From assembly GCF_037126465.1 (NCBI RefSeq), contig NC_088203.1:51497581-51561580 (forward strand): 64,000 nucleotides of DNA, given 5' to 3'. This document shows, piece after piece, positions 13,679 to 23,969 of this stretch. A program made the position numbers and the translations under genes. Source of the stretch: Ornithodoros turicata (lineage: Eukaryota > Arthropoda > Arachnida > Ixodida > Argasidae). Numbering within the stretch: position 1 is the stretch's first letter; the number at the start of each line of letters is the position of its first letter. The notes below the pieces were generated by a model, which was given only the letters and a program-made list of their open reading frames with translations, was not told where the DNA came from and made no database searches.

Positions 13679-14004
13679 TGAACAAAGACGGAATTTGAAA
13701 CACTCAGGTGATATGACACGATGCCGACAGACCGCCCAAGGACTGGTTGCCTGGTCTTCCTGGGAATGATAGGACATGTCCGGTTCCTTATTTCTTCAAG
13801 GTGAACTCGTTTTAGAAATATGATTTGAAGGAGTTAGCCTTCCAATGGGTGAGAAAGTAGGGACGCTGCGTGGGAAAAGATGGTCTTTAGGCGTCTACGG
13901 GGTTCCCACCGCCGTCCACATTTTAAGACAAGGGCCTTGCTTTCCTCGATGATACGTTTGGATTTCGTTTTGTCGTCTGCGTAGCGTGTACTTCTGCGCT
14001 CCCC

Positions 14005-14400
14005 ATGGCCAGCCGTAGCCACACCAGAAGTCGACTATACTGCACGGACTACACTCAACGACAAAAGAAAAAAATACCCTGGAACAAGAACTTCAGGCCG
14101 GTATCGTTGATAGGATCATGGCTTTCGAATACCATCTTGAGCACCTCGGAGGCAGTCCATGTCCACGACACCGACGAAATATGTGTGAACTGCTACAACA
14201 CGTTTCGACTGCAGGTTGCTGAGGCAGGGCCTTCAGGTGAACAAGATCCTCCGGCTTCAAGCCCTGATGACGCTGACTTCACTGACGTACCCCACCGAAA
14301 TTGTGTAGACTGTGAACAGGAGCATATCAGAGTAAGATATTGGTGTGAGCCCACTGAGGCACCCGTAGTAGACAAAGTAGAAGAAACAGAAGTAGAATAA
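14005..14400 (+). CDS. Unrecognised acidic cysteine-containing ORF inside the element
   Basis: An ORF of 131 residues starting at the ATG in CCCCATGGCC and running to the edge of the right arm. The N-terminal third is basic. The C-terminal part has two cysteine pairs, CVNC (about residue 60) and CVDC (about residue 99), then a further Cys in RYWC, between acidic Pro/Ser-rich linkers. This could be a zinc-binding tail of an element-encoded protein, possibly the 3' exon of a longer gene, because no transposase catalytic domain is present. I do not recognise a family. It could also be chance. Confidence 0.35.
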   Translation: MASRSHTRSRLYCTDYTQRQKKKIPWNKNFRPVSLIGSWLSNTILSTSEAVHVHDTDEICVNCYNTFRLQVAEAGPSGEQDPPASSPDDADFTDVPHRNCVDCEQEHIRVRYWCEPTEAPVVDKVEETEVE

Positions 14401-15402
14401 ACCAGCAAATAACAAAACAAAATTACAAGAGAATAGACGTCTCGCGTTTCGGTTCGGCAAAGACGCAGTATTTACAAATGTCATGTTCCCATGTCCGATT
14501 TCCTTCAAGCACGTAACCTTGAAGGGATTAACCGGGTGGGAAAGCCTAAGCAACGAACTTTTGCTTGTATGCGGACGTCACAGTGATCTGTGCATATTAC
14601 TACAGTCGGCCTTCGGCATGACGACACCCTCACCGAAAGCAAAAAAAAAAAGAAAAAAGAAAAAAATCGGGGGTGGGGTGGAAGTCCACTCTTTGTACGT
14701 CTGTCTGACCCCTGCGAGCGCTGCCCAATAGGGGTTTGAAAAAAAATTTGCGCGCCCTCTGGGACCAAAATAAGCAAACATTTTATTGCATATCGTGAAA
14801 GAGCTATGTCTCAGCTATGTTAGTACGAAATATTGGAAATTTTCAAGATGTCCTTTTTGGGTAAAAACTGCCGCGAAAATTAGAATTTCCCCCTACCCTT
14901 CCGTGTTCACGGCATTGTTACGGGATAATGGCTGAAGATAAAGCAATGTGTTTGACGTCAAACATAAGAGCAAAGAATGATCTTTCTGCTCATGCGAAGA
15001 ACATCACAGTCGGAGATCCCGCGCCGCGACCATGACCTTCCAAACGCGCGGTAAAACGGTTCTCTGTTGCGTATTTGGGATTTTTTTTCGTATACTTTTT
15101 TCTTGACCATATAAATTTAATAGCCCACGTTGGAACGTGAACCACCCACTCTCTCAGCAAAAAAAAAATCGTTCAAATGGGACATCTCGTTCAAGAGATA
15201 CAAGGTCACAAATTTGGAAAAAATTTAAGCCGCGAAATCGCGCCGGCTGCTGCGAAGCGCCGTGGACGGAGAAGAAAATATCGCAGAGACCTGCGGTCAG
15301 GCACCTTTTGCATCTCTTTGTGGGTGGGATAACATATATTTTTTTCGAGAGAAATAAAAAATGTGACCGGCGGGCATCATTCGATTATAAATGAAACTAC
15401 CC
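14392..15402 (-). repeat. Right inverted arm of the 2.8-kb element
   Basis: Inverted copy of the left arm. It includes the A-rich tract at 14,640-14,665 that mirrors the left poly-T, and ends at GAAACTACCC followed by AGTG. Confidence 0.85.
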
Positions 15403-15956
15403 AGTGGGCATTTGCGTTTCATTTCATTGATACGAATACAGAAGGTAATGCGTCATTGCGCTCAGTATTCTGTAGTACTCCCCTTTATAAAAGAACGCGG
15501 CTAACATCATAAGAAATCATCAGACATCATCAAAAACATAATCAGAAATAAGTAGGTAGCAGGACCTTGGAAAATCACCAGTGATCAATCACCTCGTGTC
15601 ATAGTCAAGATTTATTTGTTGCTGGAGAATCCCTTCCTAATCTTACCGCGTTGTCTGCACTCAGCAAACTTTGCGAGAGAGGAACAGAAAGAACAGATGT
15701 AATCGGCACAATGCAAGCGGCGCAGTGGGTGTAACCGCATGTATGTTCCTTGTTCAATGGTTTTACTGTGCATTAGCATGCATGTTAATTTAAAAAATCC
15801 CGTCTCCAAATTTAAACAAATGATGTGATAGCACTTGATCGGCTATGATCCGTTTCCTCAGCTGTTCACCACAGCGCTCTGTAATTTCCGGGATACGGAA
15901 AAATCGTCCCCGGTGGGAACCTAGGCTAGAGCGATTCCGTGCCACTACATACAACG

Positions 15957-16165
15957 CGCCGTTACGTCCATCGTGCTCTTACATCCAAAAACGAGTCGTT
16001 ACAGCCACCCTGCTCTTACATACAAACGACCGTTACATCCAACGAGACTTTACGTCCATTTCTGGCCGATACCATCCATAGTCAGTACATACAAAGAGCC
16101 GTTACATCCACCAGAAAACCATAGAGAACGAGCTGTTACGTCCATTGCGCCATTACATGCACAGA
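15957..16165. repeat. Degenerate TTACrTCCA short-repeat array
   Basis: About ten or more copies of a 9-10-bp motif near GTTACATCCA or GTTACGTCCA at irregular spacing of roughly 15-30 bp, between GCGCCGTTACGTCCA at 15,957 and CCATTACATGCA near 16,160. The style resembles the subterminal repeats of the hAT-type elements elsewhere in this window, but no matching ends were found. Confidence 0.6.
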
Positions 16166-16430
16166 CGTAGGAAAGTGTGGGACAGTGGTTGCAATGCCAG
16201 CGCGAAGAACGCAGTTGTCGCTGAATATAGACGCCTGTGTCAAACCTAGATGCCAACGCGGTACCTCACGGGTACTTCTTTGAATAGGAAAAAAATAACT
16301 AAATAAAAAGAAGTGATCTGTAATACGGATTGACATTGATTTGTTCATAGACAGCTGCTATATTGGTACAACCACAAAACGAAGGTCGTTAGGGTATGAG
16401 GCATGTTACTGAGGGTTGGGCCTCATATGC

Positions 16431-16686
16431 ACCAAATGCTCATAACCTCCAAACGCTCAAAACACCCTATGACCTTGTTCCAAATGCGGCAGAGGAAGAC
16501 CCGGCCTTTGTGGTCTCCCGCCTTTCGGTGCACATGAGCATTCGGATGCTCTGGACGTTTGGTGCTTATGAGCAGCTTCACCCCTCCTGCTCATTTCCAC
16601 CAAACGCTCAAAACCACCAACTTTTTTTTTCCGGTGCATATGGGCGTTTGGAGGTTTTGAGCGTTTGGAGGTTATGAGCATTTGGT
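16431..16686. repeat. Foldback with perfect 33-bp arms
   Basis: 16,431-16,463 (starting ACCAAATGCTCATAACCTCC) is the exact reverse complement of 16,654-16,686. Further partial copies of the same AAACGCTCAAAAC core sit inside near 16,604. Probably a small palindromic nonautonomous element. Confidence 0.8.
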
Positions 16687-16699
16687 ACTTATGAGCTAC

Positions 16700-17940
16700 T
16701 ACCGTTACTGGGTTCCCTATTTCTCCCTATTATTTTTTCGTCAACATCAACGTCAATTGAGTTCTAAGCAATGCGCATGTGTGGAGCAACGCGCATATTA
16801 ATAAAATGTTAGGTGTACAGCAGATGTTTTTTTTTTGTATTGTCAACAGACAGCACTTTGAAAATAGAAAAAATGGCAATGCTGCGTCTGCATTCCGGGA
16901 AGTTATCTTTGTCGCTGCTTTGTTGTCACTTTTATCATTGGCTGCCTTCGCGCCAATCGTTGTCGTAAAGCCGTGTTGGTGCTTTCTTACTTATGCCCAG
17001 TCCGGCCGTGCTGCCAGGACGTTTTGCCTGGGTTTTCCCCGACGATCACATGCCGGTACGGTTTCCTGGGAAATCGGCCTAGGACGCGCGCTGTTGCGTT
17101 GGTCGTGACGAGCGGCCCGCCCTCAGCGAGGCCAACTACGTCGGCAAGCAGAATATGACACACACGACCAGCAGCTTTTTTACCTAATGCGCTTATACCT
17201 TTTTTACCTAATACTATATTATTTCGTGAATATTTTGAGATTTGGGGATTTCAACTTGTGGACCAACCTCGTAATTTATTCTCTCACGACAGCAACGCTG
17301 TCCGTAACTTGTGAACATATCAAATCATAAAACATCGTAATTTGACGGACTCTCACGAAAACAAAAATCATCATCTCTGTTTTTCATCATCTCATCATGT
17401 GTTTGTGTAACAGTACTGTGCTAGCCAGTTCGACGTCGTCGAAACTCACATCCCCATTTTTTTGTCATACTGTCAAATTGTATGCCGCTGGCTGCTTCAG
17501 GGCGAGTGCCACAAGCCTTTCGGCTTAGACGGGTCTGTTTTATTATATTTGTAGTTTGCTCTCTTGAGTAAAATTATTATTATTATTATTATGTAAGCGA
17601 GTGCAAAAAAAAAAAAAGGGGGAATACCGTTTCGAGCACTACATTCTCCAGACTGGCATTGTAAGCGCTGTGTGTAGGCAATGTTTATAGCCTAATTTAT
17701 AGCCGCTGGTAGATACAATTGAGAGCCTCCGAGATACCGGCCTCCGTACTATCCGATCACACTTGTACGTCGGCAACTCGGCATACAGTAATAAAACAAT
17801 ACGAAGAGCAACTAAACATTCCATAATCAGTCAGTACAGGCGGTAGTGACTTGTGAAAACAATAATTGTAGCATAAATACATAAGAACAAAAAAATTAAA
17901 ATAAAGTACTCATGTAGCAATAGGAGACAAGCAAAAATAC
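16700..17940. other. No gene; probable LINE 3' tail near 17,480-17,593
   Basis: No supported coding region. At about 17,480-17,593 a GC-richer block with a small CAAGCCTTTCGGCTT stem runs into (ATT)n, which resembles the 3' end of a non-LTR retrotransposon. Poly-A at about 17,606-17,620. Confidence 0.4.
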
Positions 17941-17947
17941 GTGAATG

Positions 17948-18012
17948 TCTGGAATTGAACTGCGGACCTTTCGTGGCAAAGTCCGACACTTTACCACTCG
18001 ACAAACAATGCA
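17948..18012 (-). repeat. tRNA-like sequence (SINE head or tRNA pseudogene)
   Basis: On the minus strand the stretch has a D-arm-like GTCGAGTGGTAAAGTGTCGG, a central TTTGCCACGAAAGGTC and a B-box-like AGTTCAATTCC. The acceptor stem does not pair and the anticodon stem is poor, so it is not a working tRNA gene. Best read as a tRNA-derived SINE head. Confidence 0.55.
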
Positions 18013-18029
18013 GAGGGCGCGGGCCGCCT

Positions 18030-19250
18030 TAAACTCGCGAGGTCAACCATGCACAGTGGGAATTATTTCTGGAGTCGGAGGCGAACGGCGTGATAAGGAC
18101 GGCGAGCGTGCCGCCATCTAGAATCGGGAAAATCGTGAATCGGAGTTGCTCCCCAACTGGTATGGCGTCTTAAAGTCATATCGGGGAATCTTCATTAGTC
18201 CATTGTATTCTCGAGAGCTTGCAGGGTACACATCGTGCAAAGTGTGTAGCTACCTCATCAGGAGTCGTGCTGCATGGTAAACTGTGTAAGTTGGGTGAAT
18301 TACGTATCGATGTCGCTCGAACTGGAAATGTCAAGAACTATGGAAGTCTACAAAAAGGCCTCCATTAACTCCGTAATTGTTACTTCTGAAATGTACGGAA
18401 GACAGGAACATGCTTTGTGTTAGGATTACTGCATATGCTTCGGTACACAGCACATGTCTGTGCTGAAAAAGTCATCAATCATGTGATGGTCATGACTTCC
18501 AGTGTTGACAACCCCAAAATTAAGATCCAAATGAGCATGAAAAATGTGGCTCTGTGTGATTTGTCTGTCGTTGTTCAGTTTACTTGTTAGAATAAGAATC
18601 CACGCCCATATTGTGTATGCCAATTACATCATGTAGTGACTGCAGAATAGCGAGACTAAGCTGCAAAATGCACAAATGCTTTTCATTTTTTGGTTTGCTG
18701 AACATCCTTTTAAATATCAGTTTGTGTCTTTATTACTTCACATGGGAAAAATAGGAATATCTGGCATTGTGCGCTACCATAAAGGACATGAAAGAAAATG
18801 TTCAAATGTGGAGAAATTAAATATCACAAGTATGCTGAATAGTAATTGTCCTCTCCTCTTATTTGCACAAAATATAATTATATGAAAATAAAGTGTTTTT
18901 CACAAATCAATTATTTCATAGTGCTTGCTGCAAATACACAAAAATTGAATATCTACAATAAAGTGAACAAACCGCACAATACACACCAGTCTTACAACTT
19001 AAATACTGCGCATTACATGCTGATGAAGAGGCTTACGACGCATTATCCAGCAATGAGAAAGAACGTGATTATACAGAGCAGATAATGGCCAGAAATCTTC
19101 TCAATTCCCTAACTGGTTCAAAACTGGGCACTATATACACACGTACTTCTATTATGATTTAGGATGTCTAGGACAAGGTTCTAGACATGCAATGCCTAAT
19201 TTTGAAGCCACATATGGATTTCATATCCGTTATCCCTGCTTGTAGTATTT
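18030..19250. other. No recognisable gene
   Basis: AT-rich sequence, possibly the 3' flank of the minus-strand gene that follows. Short ORFs only. Confidence 0.4.
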
Positions 19251-19256
19251 ATAACA

Positions 19257-20434
19257 TTAGTTTTCAGCGCAGGTGTTCCAAATATCTCCCTCAGTTTGAC
19301 GCAGAGGTAGGCATGCAAGGATAAAATAATCTTGTGGTAAACATGGGTCTTGGATGGACATGCAACTTCTGCAAGCCATCCAGACGTCCTGTAATTTCTG
19401 TAGCATCACAAGTGTGTGTTTTTTATCAATGTAAATAAGACTTATTTGTTTCACGGTTTCTGTGTAGCTTGTACAAGAGTACATCCAGGTTTCAAGGCAG
19501 GCTGGGCAACAAAATTGTTCTCCAATTATGCAGTGAGCAATCTCTGAAAAAAAAATCATGAGGTGGTCAATACAAATCATAGCAACTTCAATAAACTGCT
19601 CATCATCTGAACTGTTTGTTATATATGTCCCACTTTGAAATCCGTGACAGACTGCTGTTGGAAGTACACTGCGAATAGATGATACACTGCAGCAGGGCAT
19701 TTGCCCGCGATGTCCAGGGCCGAAGCGGACCCACACCCAACATACGAACATTGTATATGCTGCAAACCGGACGGTAATGCACAAAATAAAAGGAAAGAAT
19801 AAGTCAAATTTATGGGTGCTGTCCCGTAACTTAGCTTGACATTCTAGGAATTTTACATGTACTACTCACACTTTCGTGGTTTTCATGTATAAAAACACGG
19901 TTCGGTAAGTATAAACATGGTAGTTACAGTACCTGTTCTCGTCTCTGTGTTGCTCCAGTTGGGTGAGGGATGTAGTGCCTCATGTGTCGTACAAAAACGG
20001 AGAGAAGTTGACGGCGAAGGCACAATAGTGGAAACGCATGATGCTGAGCAATGCAATCAATGTTGTTTTCGTCGCACATTCGGGAAAAAATCATGACGCT
20101 TCGGCAGCACAGAAACTCATCCGGACGTTCCGGATCGCAGCCTAAGCACCAGCATCTAAACAAGATATACAGAAAATTGACTCAACAATATATGCCGTGT
20201 GAACAGGCACAAAGCGCGCGTGCAGACAACGAGCTCTCACCTAAATAAATCTGCTGCTTGAATGGGAATGTCCGGCGACGAAGGACCCTCATCTTCCGTA
20301 ACCGTGCATGCTTCCGTGCGTACTTGCGGTACTGGCAAAGGGTCTGTTGTAGGCTGGCATTCGTCTTCGACGTAGTTGTCATAATAAACGTCGTCGTCGC
20401 TCTCAGAAAGCAGCTCTTCATCCGTGGCGCTCAT
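19257..20434 (-). CDS. P2X7-like zinc-domain protein, three exons (third uncertain)
   Basis: Minus-strand gene model. Exon 1 (20,434-20,241) starts with an acidic segment (SESDDDVYYDNYVEDE) and ends at a GTGAGA donor. Exon 2 (20,155-19,933) follows a TTTAG acceptor; the join restores the frame across an arginine codon and gives LFRCWCLGC, then CC and a conserved HHAFPLLCLRRQLL stretch, ending at a GTACTG donor. Exon 3 (about 19,781 downward) gives RFAAYTMFVCWVW...MPCCSVSSIRSVLPTA. This Cys/His pattern and the final aromatic-rich block match the zinc-binding domain named after the intracellular tail of P2X purinoceptor 7, which occurs in many uncharacterised invertebrate proteins. No channel part is present. 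The acceptor before exon 3 lacks AG (TTTTG before TGC), so exon 3 may be decayed or the gene inactive. Confidence 0.65.
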
Positions 20435-20574
20435 GCTGAAAGCACTTTCGATTGCATTGCGTCTTGCGTCGCCGCTGCAGACGCTGCTTTGTCTCGACAC
20501 CCGTAACGTCACTAGTGTCGGGCGTGGTCGGGGGATACCGAAACCGGATATGGAATTCGCATACAATTAAAATT

Positions 20575-21200
20575 CATTTTCTCTACAACCAGGAAGAATT
20601 AAGCTTTCTCGTTTCACATGTAGCATACACGTCCTGTTTGGAATCTAATAGAGTCGTTATTCGAAAATCACCAGACCTCCGGACTGCCGCTTTAAGTGGT
20701 TTCAAGTCCTGAAAAGGTAGGTCAAACGTTGTCACATCTGGCGAGAGTGCAGCTGTGGCAGCTTTGTCTGCAAACTCGTTGCCTGTTATCTCTCTGTGGC
20801 TGGGCACCCAACAGATGATGAGAGAGAGACCTCTGTTTACTATTCTGCTAGCCAGGTACTGTGCTCGTTGCACGAGGTGCTTGTCCTGTGGTTGAATATT
20901 GCATATGAATTGTAAACCCGTGAATGATTATGTGTATATCATAGATGATTGGATGTCACTCTCTAAAATGAACTTCAGTACTAAAATGATGGCATAAACC
21001 TCTGCGGTGAAGATTGACGTGATGCGCTTTAAGCGGTGCGACCTTGTATATGAACCCGATACCATGACACCGGAAACACTTGTGCGTGTTTTGGACCCAT
21101 CTATATAAATTTCAGTGTTCAGTTCTATGTAAATTTCAGTTCGGAAAACTTCTGTTCAAGTCCTCAAGCTCCTGTCGTAGCACTGGGGAAGGGGTAATGC
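20575..21200 (-). pseudogene. I-group LINE fragment: RNase H domain
   Basis: On the minus strand the frame reads RRAQYLAS-like then ICWVPSHREITGNEFADKAA (20,755-20,815), matching the RNase H C-terminal block in the intact LINE at 55-60 kb (WVPSHVGIKGNESADRAA). Upstream (20,900-21,150) lie remnants of the domain start with frameshifts. The fragment ends about 140 bp upstream of the P2X7-like ATG, in the same orientation as that gene. Confidence 0.8.
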
Positions 21201-21514
21201 ATTTGTCGTACCTTGTAAGGTAGCAGTAAGTAGTTTGTTGTACCAGATTGTTGTACCTTGTACTAGTAAGTAGTTTGTAGTACCTTTTAAGGTATTTTGA
21301 AGGGTGGTTGCCATCGAGGTACCGTCGGACTTCGTTCGGCGATCATGTAACTATAAGCAGTGAAGCCATAGATGTTTCACCTCCTCTCAAATTCGCATGC
21401 TAAAGGGTGAAGTAACTGTTGGTTTGTTAAGGAAGAGTTGTTTAAATCGTGTGGTCTCAACGCAAGATAAAGAAAGGTGTTGTGGGTTACCTGGTATCCT
21501 GAGTGCATACAAGG

Positions 21515-21700
21515 TTCAAGGTATATGTAAAAAGGTAGCGATACTCCCATAGGGCCCTGCGTCTTCAAATCTACGCCATCTTTTGACGGTCAGCGCCATC
21601 CATCCGTTGCGAGGACAACTACAATTGTGACGTCACTCATGAGATCCGGTGACGTCACAGTCGACGTCACTTGTGACGTCAGTTCACGTGTTCGCGATTT
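21515..21700. repeat. Dispersed repeat with clustered CRE sites (copy 1)
   Basis: Shares GGTAGCGA.ACTCCCATAGGG, TGCGTCTTCA and CCATCCATCCGTTGCG with a second copy at 61,838-61,990. It is followed by four GACGTCA-type sites between about 21,629 and 21,683 (TGACGTCA palindromes, the CREB/ATF core). A pyrimidine tract (CCCTTTCC repeats) follows at 21,700-21,740. Identity of the parent element is unknown. Confidence 0.65.
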
Positions 21701-22122
21701 TCCGTTTCCCTTTCCCTTTCTTCCCTTTCCCCTCACGCACCCGTACGCGCTTCATTTTCCTATACTTCCATCGCGCCATCGAACAGTTGTTCGAGGGCCG
21801 ATGGATCGCCTGTTTGACCATGGAAGTAGCCCACTGAACAGAGCAATGGAATATAAGACTCAGAACACTTCGTGTAAGAGCTAGTGCACTGGTAACAAGT
21901 TTAATGACAAATCACCCATTGTAACATATGACAACTCGTGCGAACATTGTGAGGTTTGTGTGTGGTAGCTTGACGTTTACAGGATCCGCAATCAATATGC
22001 AATCAGGCCCTGCACAGTACAAGACATCGTGTGGTGTACTTATGATCTCATAAGGGTCCTGCTCAAGTTTGGATTCAAGAAACCTTTCAACAAAGGTAGT
22101 CCATTCCACCATCACACATCAC

Positions 22123-23961
22123 CAGAGGTGGGCGTTTGTCCTCACTAGCCTCGCCCTCACCTCAATTTTCTGTTAGAAAAATTTGCCTCACCTCACCTCA
22201 CCTCAAAAATGTTTTTCGAAATTTTCCTCATCTCAATTTTTTATTGAAAAATGTTCCTCACCTCACCCACCTTAAAGGAATGTTTGAGACTTTTCCTCAC
22301 CTCACTTCAATTTTTTTCGAAATTTTCCTCACATCACCTTACCTAAATTTTTTAAAGCTATTGGTGTATTCGATGTGAATATTGTGTATTCAATGCGCGT
22401 TGGTTTTGAGTGACTGCCAATGTAAATGCATACAGGGTGTCCCAGAAAACTTGTCACTGAATTATAAAAACTACGCCACCTAGAAACATGCGGTCAACAT
22501 CATTTGTTCTTAATAGGTTTTTGCCACCTCCTAATGTGAATGTCATGTACTCCAAGTTTAATTATGTAAATATTTGCGGACTGAACTCTGAAATTTGCCA
22601 AGTAAAAGTCACGTTTTTACCCCATCAATATGAAGAGCGTGCCGAATTCACTCAAATTCATGATAATTCACAGCGATATTCATGAGCTATCCCATCGGAA
22701 AAAATAGCCGAATATCATGCTTTTCGGAGCACCGGGCTATAGCGCGCGATAACTTTTTGAGCCCAATCGCTCTCAGTGCGACGAAAGGAAGTTACGAAGC
22801 CAGCCCACAGAGTGATAGTAGAAAAAGTAGCAGTTCCTAAAATTGGGAGAGGGAAAGCATTATCCCAGCGAAAGTTGGACGTGATAAGCCGTGCCTGTTC
22901 TATCTCTTTCTGCAATGTCGGGGAGGGCTGGGTTTTCAACCTCCTTCCGTCGGACTGACAAAGATTGCGCTGAAAAATTCATCGTGCGCTATTCTGTGCG
23001 ACCTCCGTAAAGCATGATGTTCGGCTATTTTTTTCAATGGGATAGCTCCTGAATATCCCTGTCAATTATCATTAATTTGACTAAATTAGACGCGCTCTTC
23101 ACATTGGTGGGGTAAAAAAGTGACCTTTACTAGGCAAATTTCCGACTTAAGCTCGCAAAAATTTACATAATTAAACTTACGTTACACGCCATTCACATGA
23201 GAAGGTGGCAAAAACCCAGTAAGAACAAATGCCATTGACCGTATGACTGTAGGTGGTGTAGTTTTTTTATTATTTTTAGTTTAATTCAATGACACGTTTT
23301 CTGGGACACCCTGTAATATACCTCAAGCGTGCGTGCATACAAGTTGGGCACGAAACGTGTTATTTGACCGTTATAAGAAAACTGCTTAACGGAAAAATAT
23401 GGGGTAAACAACTTTCATCTGGACATTTAGTTTGTCACCAAATACAAATAGTTTCATAAAATTTGCCATTGAAATACATTTTCGAAATTGAACTCGTGAA
23501 ATTCCTTAGTCAATGTAACGTTCGTTTTTTTTGTTTTTTTTTTTTGTCTTGCTGGAAGATTTGGCCTAGTCAATCACAGAAAACGCTTCGTGGAACGATT
23601 GTTATACCCGTCAAAGTTGCGCGGAAATTGAGGTTCAGTTGCGGGTATGCGAATGACGCGCAAAGTCGGGCGTCAGATCAGCGGCGAGAGTGGAGTGCAC
23701 TCCCCGCCCAGATGAGAGACAGAAGCTGCGGAAACAAGGAAAGATATCCCGTGGACGCGCGGGAAAAGTTCTCGTAAAGTGCGCGTTCATAAATTTTTCC
23801 TCGCCTCACGTCAAAAAAATTTCCCATCGTTTTCCTCACCTCACCTCAAACATCACCAGAAATATTGGCCCTCACCTCACCTCAAATATCGCGAGGTGTG
23901 GGTGAGGTGAGGGTGAGGAAACCCTCACCCTCGCACGCCCTCGTGAGGGTGCCCACCTCTG
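22123..23961. mobile_element. hAT-type nonautonomous element with CCTCACCTCA repeats
   Basis: Ends are CAGAGGTGGGC at left and GCCCACCTCTG at right, flanked by a perfect 8-bp direct repeat CACATCAC (22,115-22,122 and 23,962-23,969). CAG termini plus an 8-bp duplication are the hallmark of hAT. The subterminal regions (22,160-22,350; 23,800-23,935) are packed with CCTCACCTCA units, probably transposase-binding arrays. No transposase is visible. The interior is split by the TA-type element at 22,433-23,313. Confidence 0.88.
22433..23313. mobile_element. Long-inverted-repeat element, TA target site (copy 2), nested in hAT
   Basis: Same family as 7,269-8,125: starts CAGGGTGTCCCAGAAAAC and ends GTTTTCTGGGACACCCTG with TA on both sides (22,431-22,432 and 23,314-23,315). 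The unique centre runs in the opposite orientation to copy 1. It inserted into the hAT-type element. Confidence 0.85.
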
Positions 23962-23969
23962 CACATCAC

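Larger units (their letters stand above)
12644..15402. mobile_element. DNA element with about 1-kb terminal inverted repeats
   Basis: The left arm (12,644 to about 13,678) and right arm (about 14,392-15,402) are inverted copies with high similarity: the same 85-residue frame can be read on the minus strand at 12,652-12,909 and on the plus strand at 15,137-15,394. The ends read GGGTAGTTTCATTTATAATC. A possible 4-bp duplication AGTG lies at 12,640-12,643 and 15,403-15,406. The roughly 710-bp centre carries a small ORF. A 4-bp target would suit families such as Sola or Chapaev, but no transposase is seen, so the class is open. Confidence 0.75.

Noticed and set aside
15957..16165. CRISPR-like array
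   Set aside because: Units are short, degenerate and irregularly spaced, in a eukaryotic repeat context.
17948..18012. tRNA-Gly gene on the minus strand
   Set aside because: Poor stems and no acceptor pairing; read as SINE-derived.
19257..19784. 175-codon minus-strand ORF taken as a whole protein
   Set aside because: Only its first 60 or so codons match the P2X7-like domain; it is better treated as exon 3 with read-through downstream.
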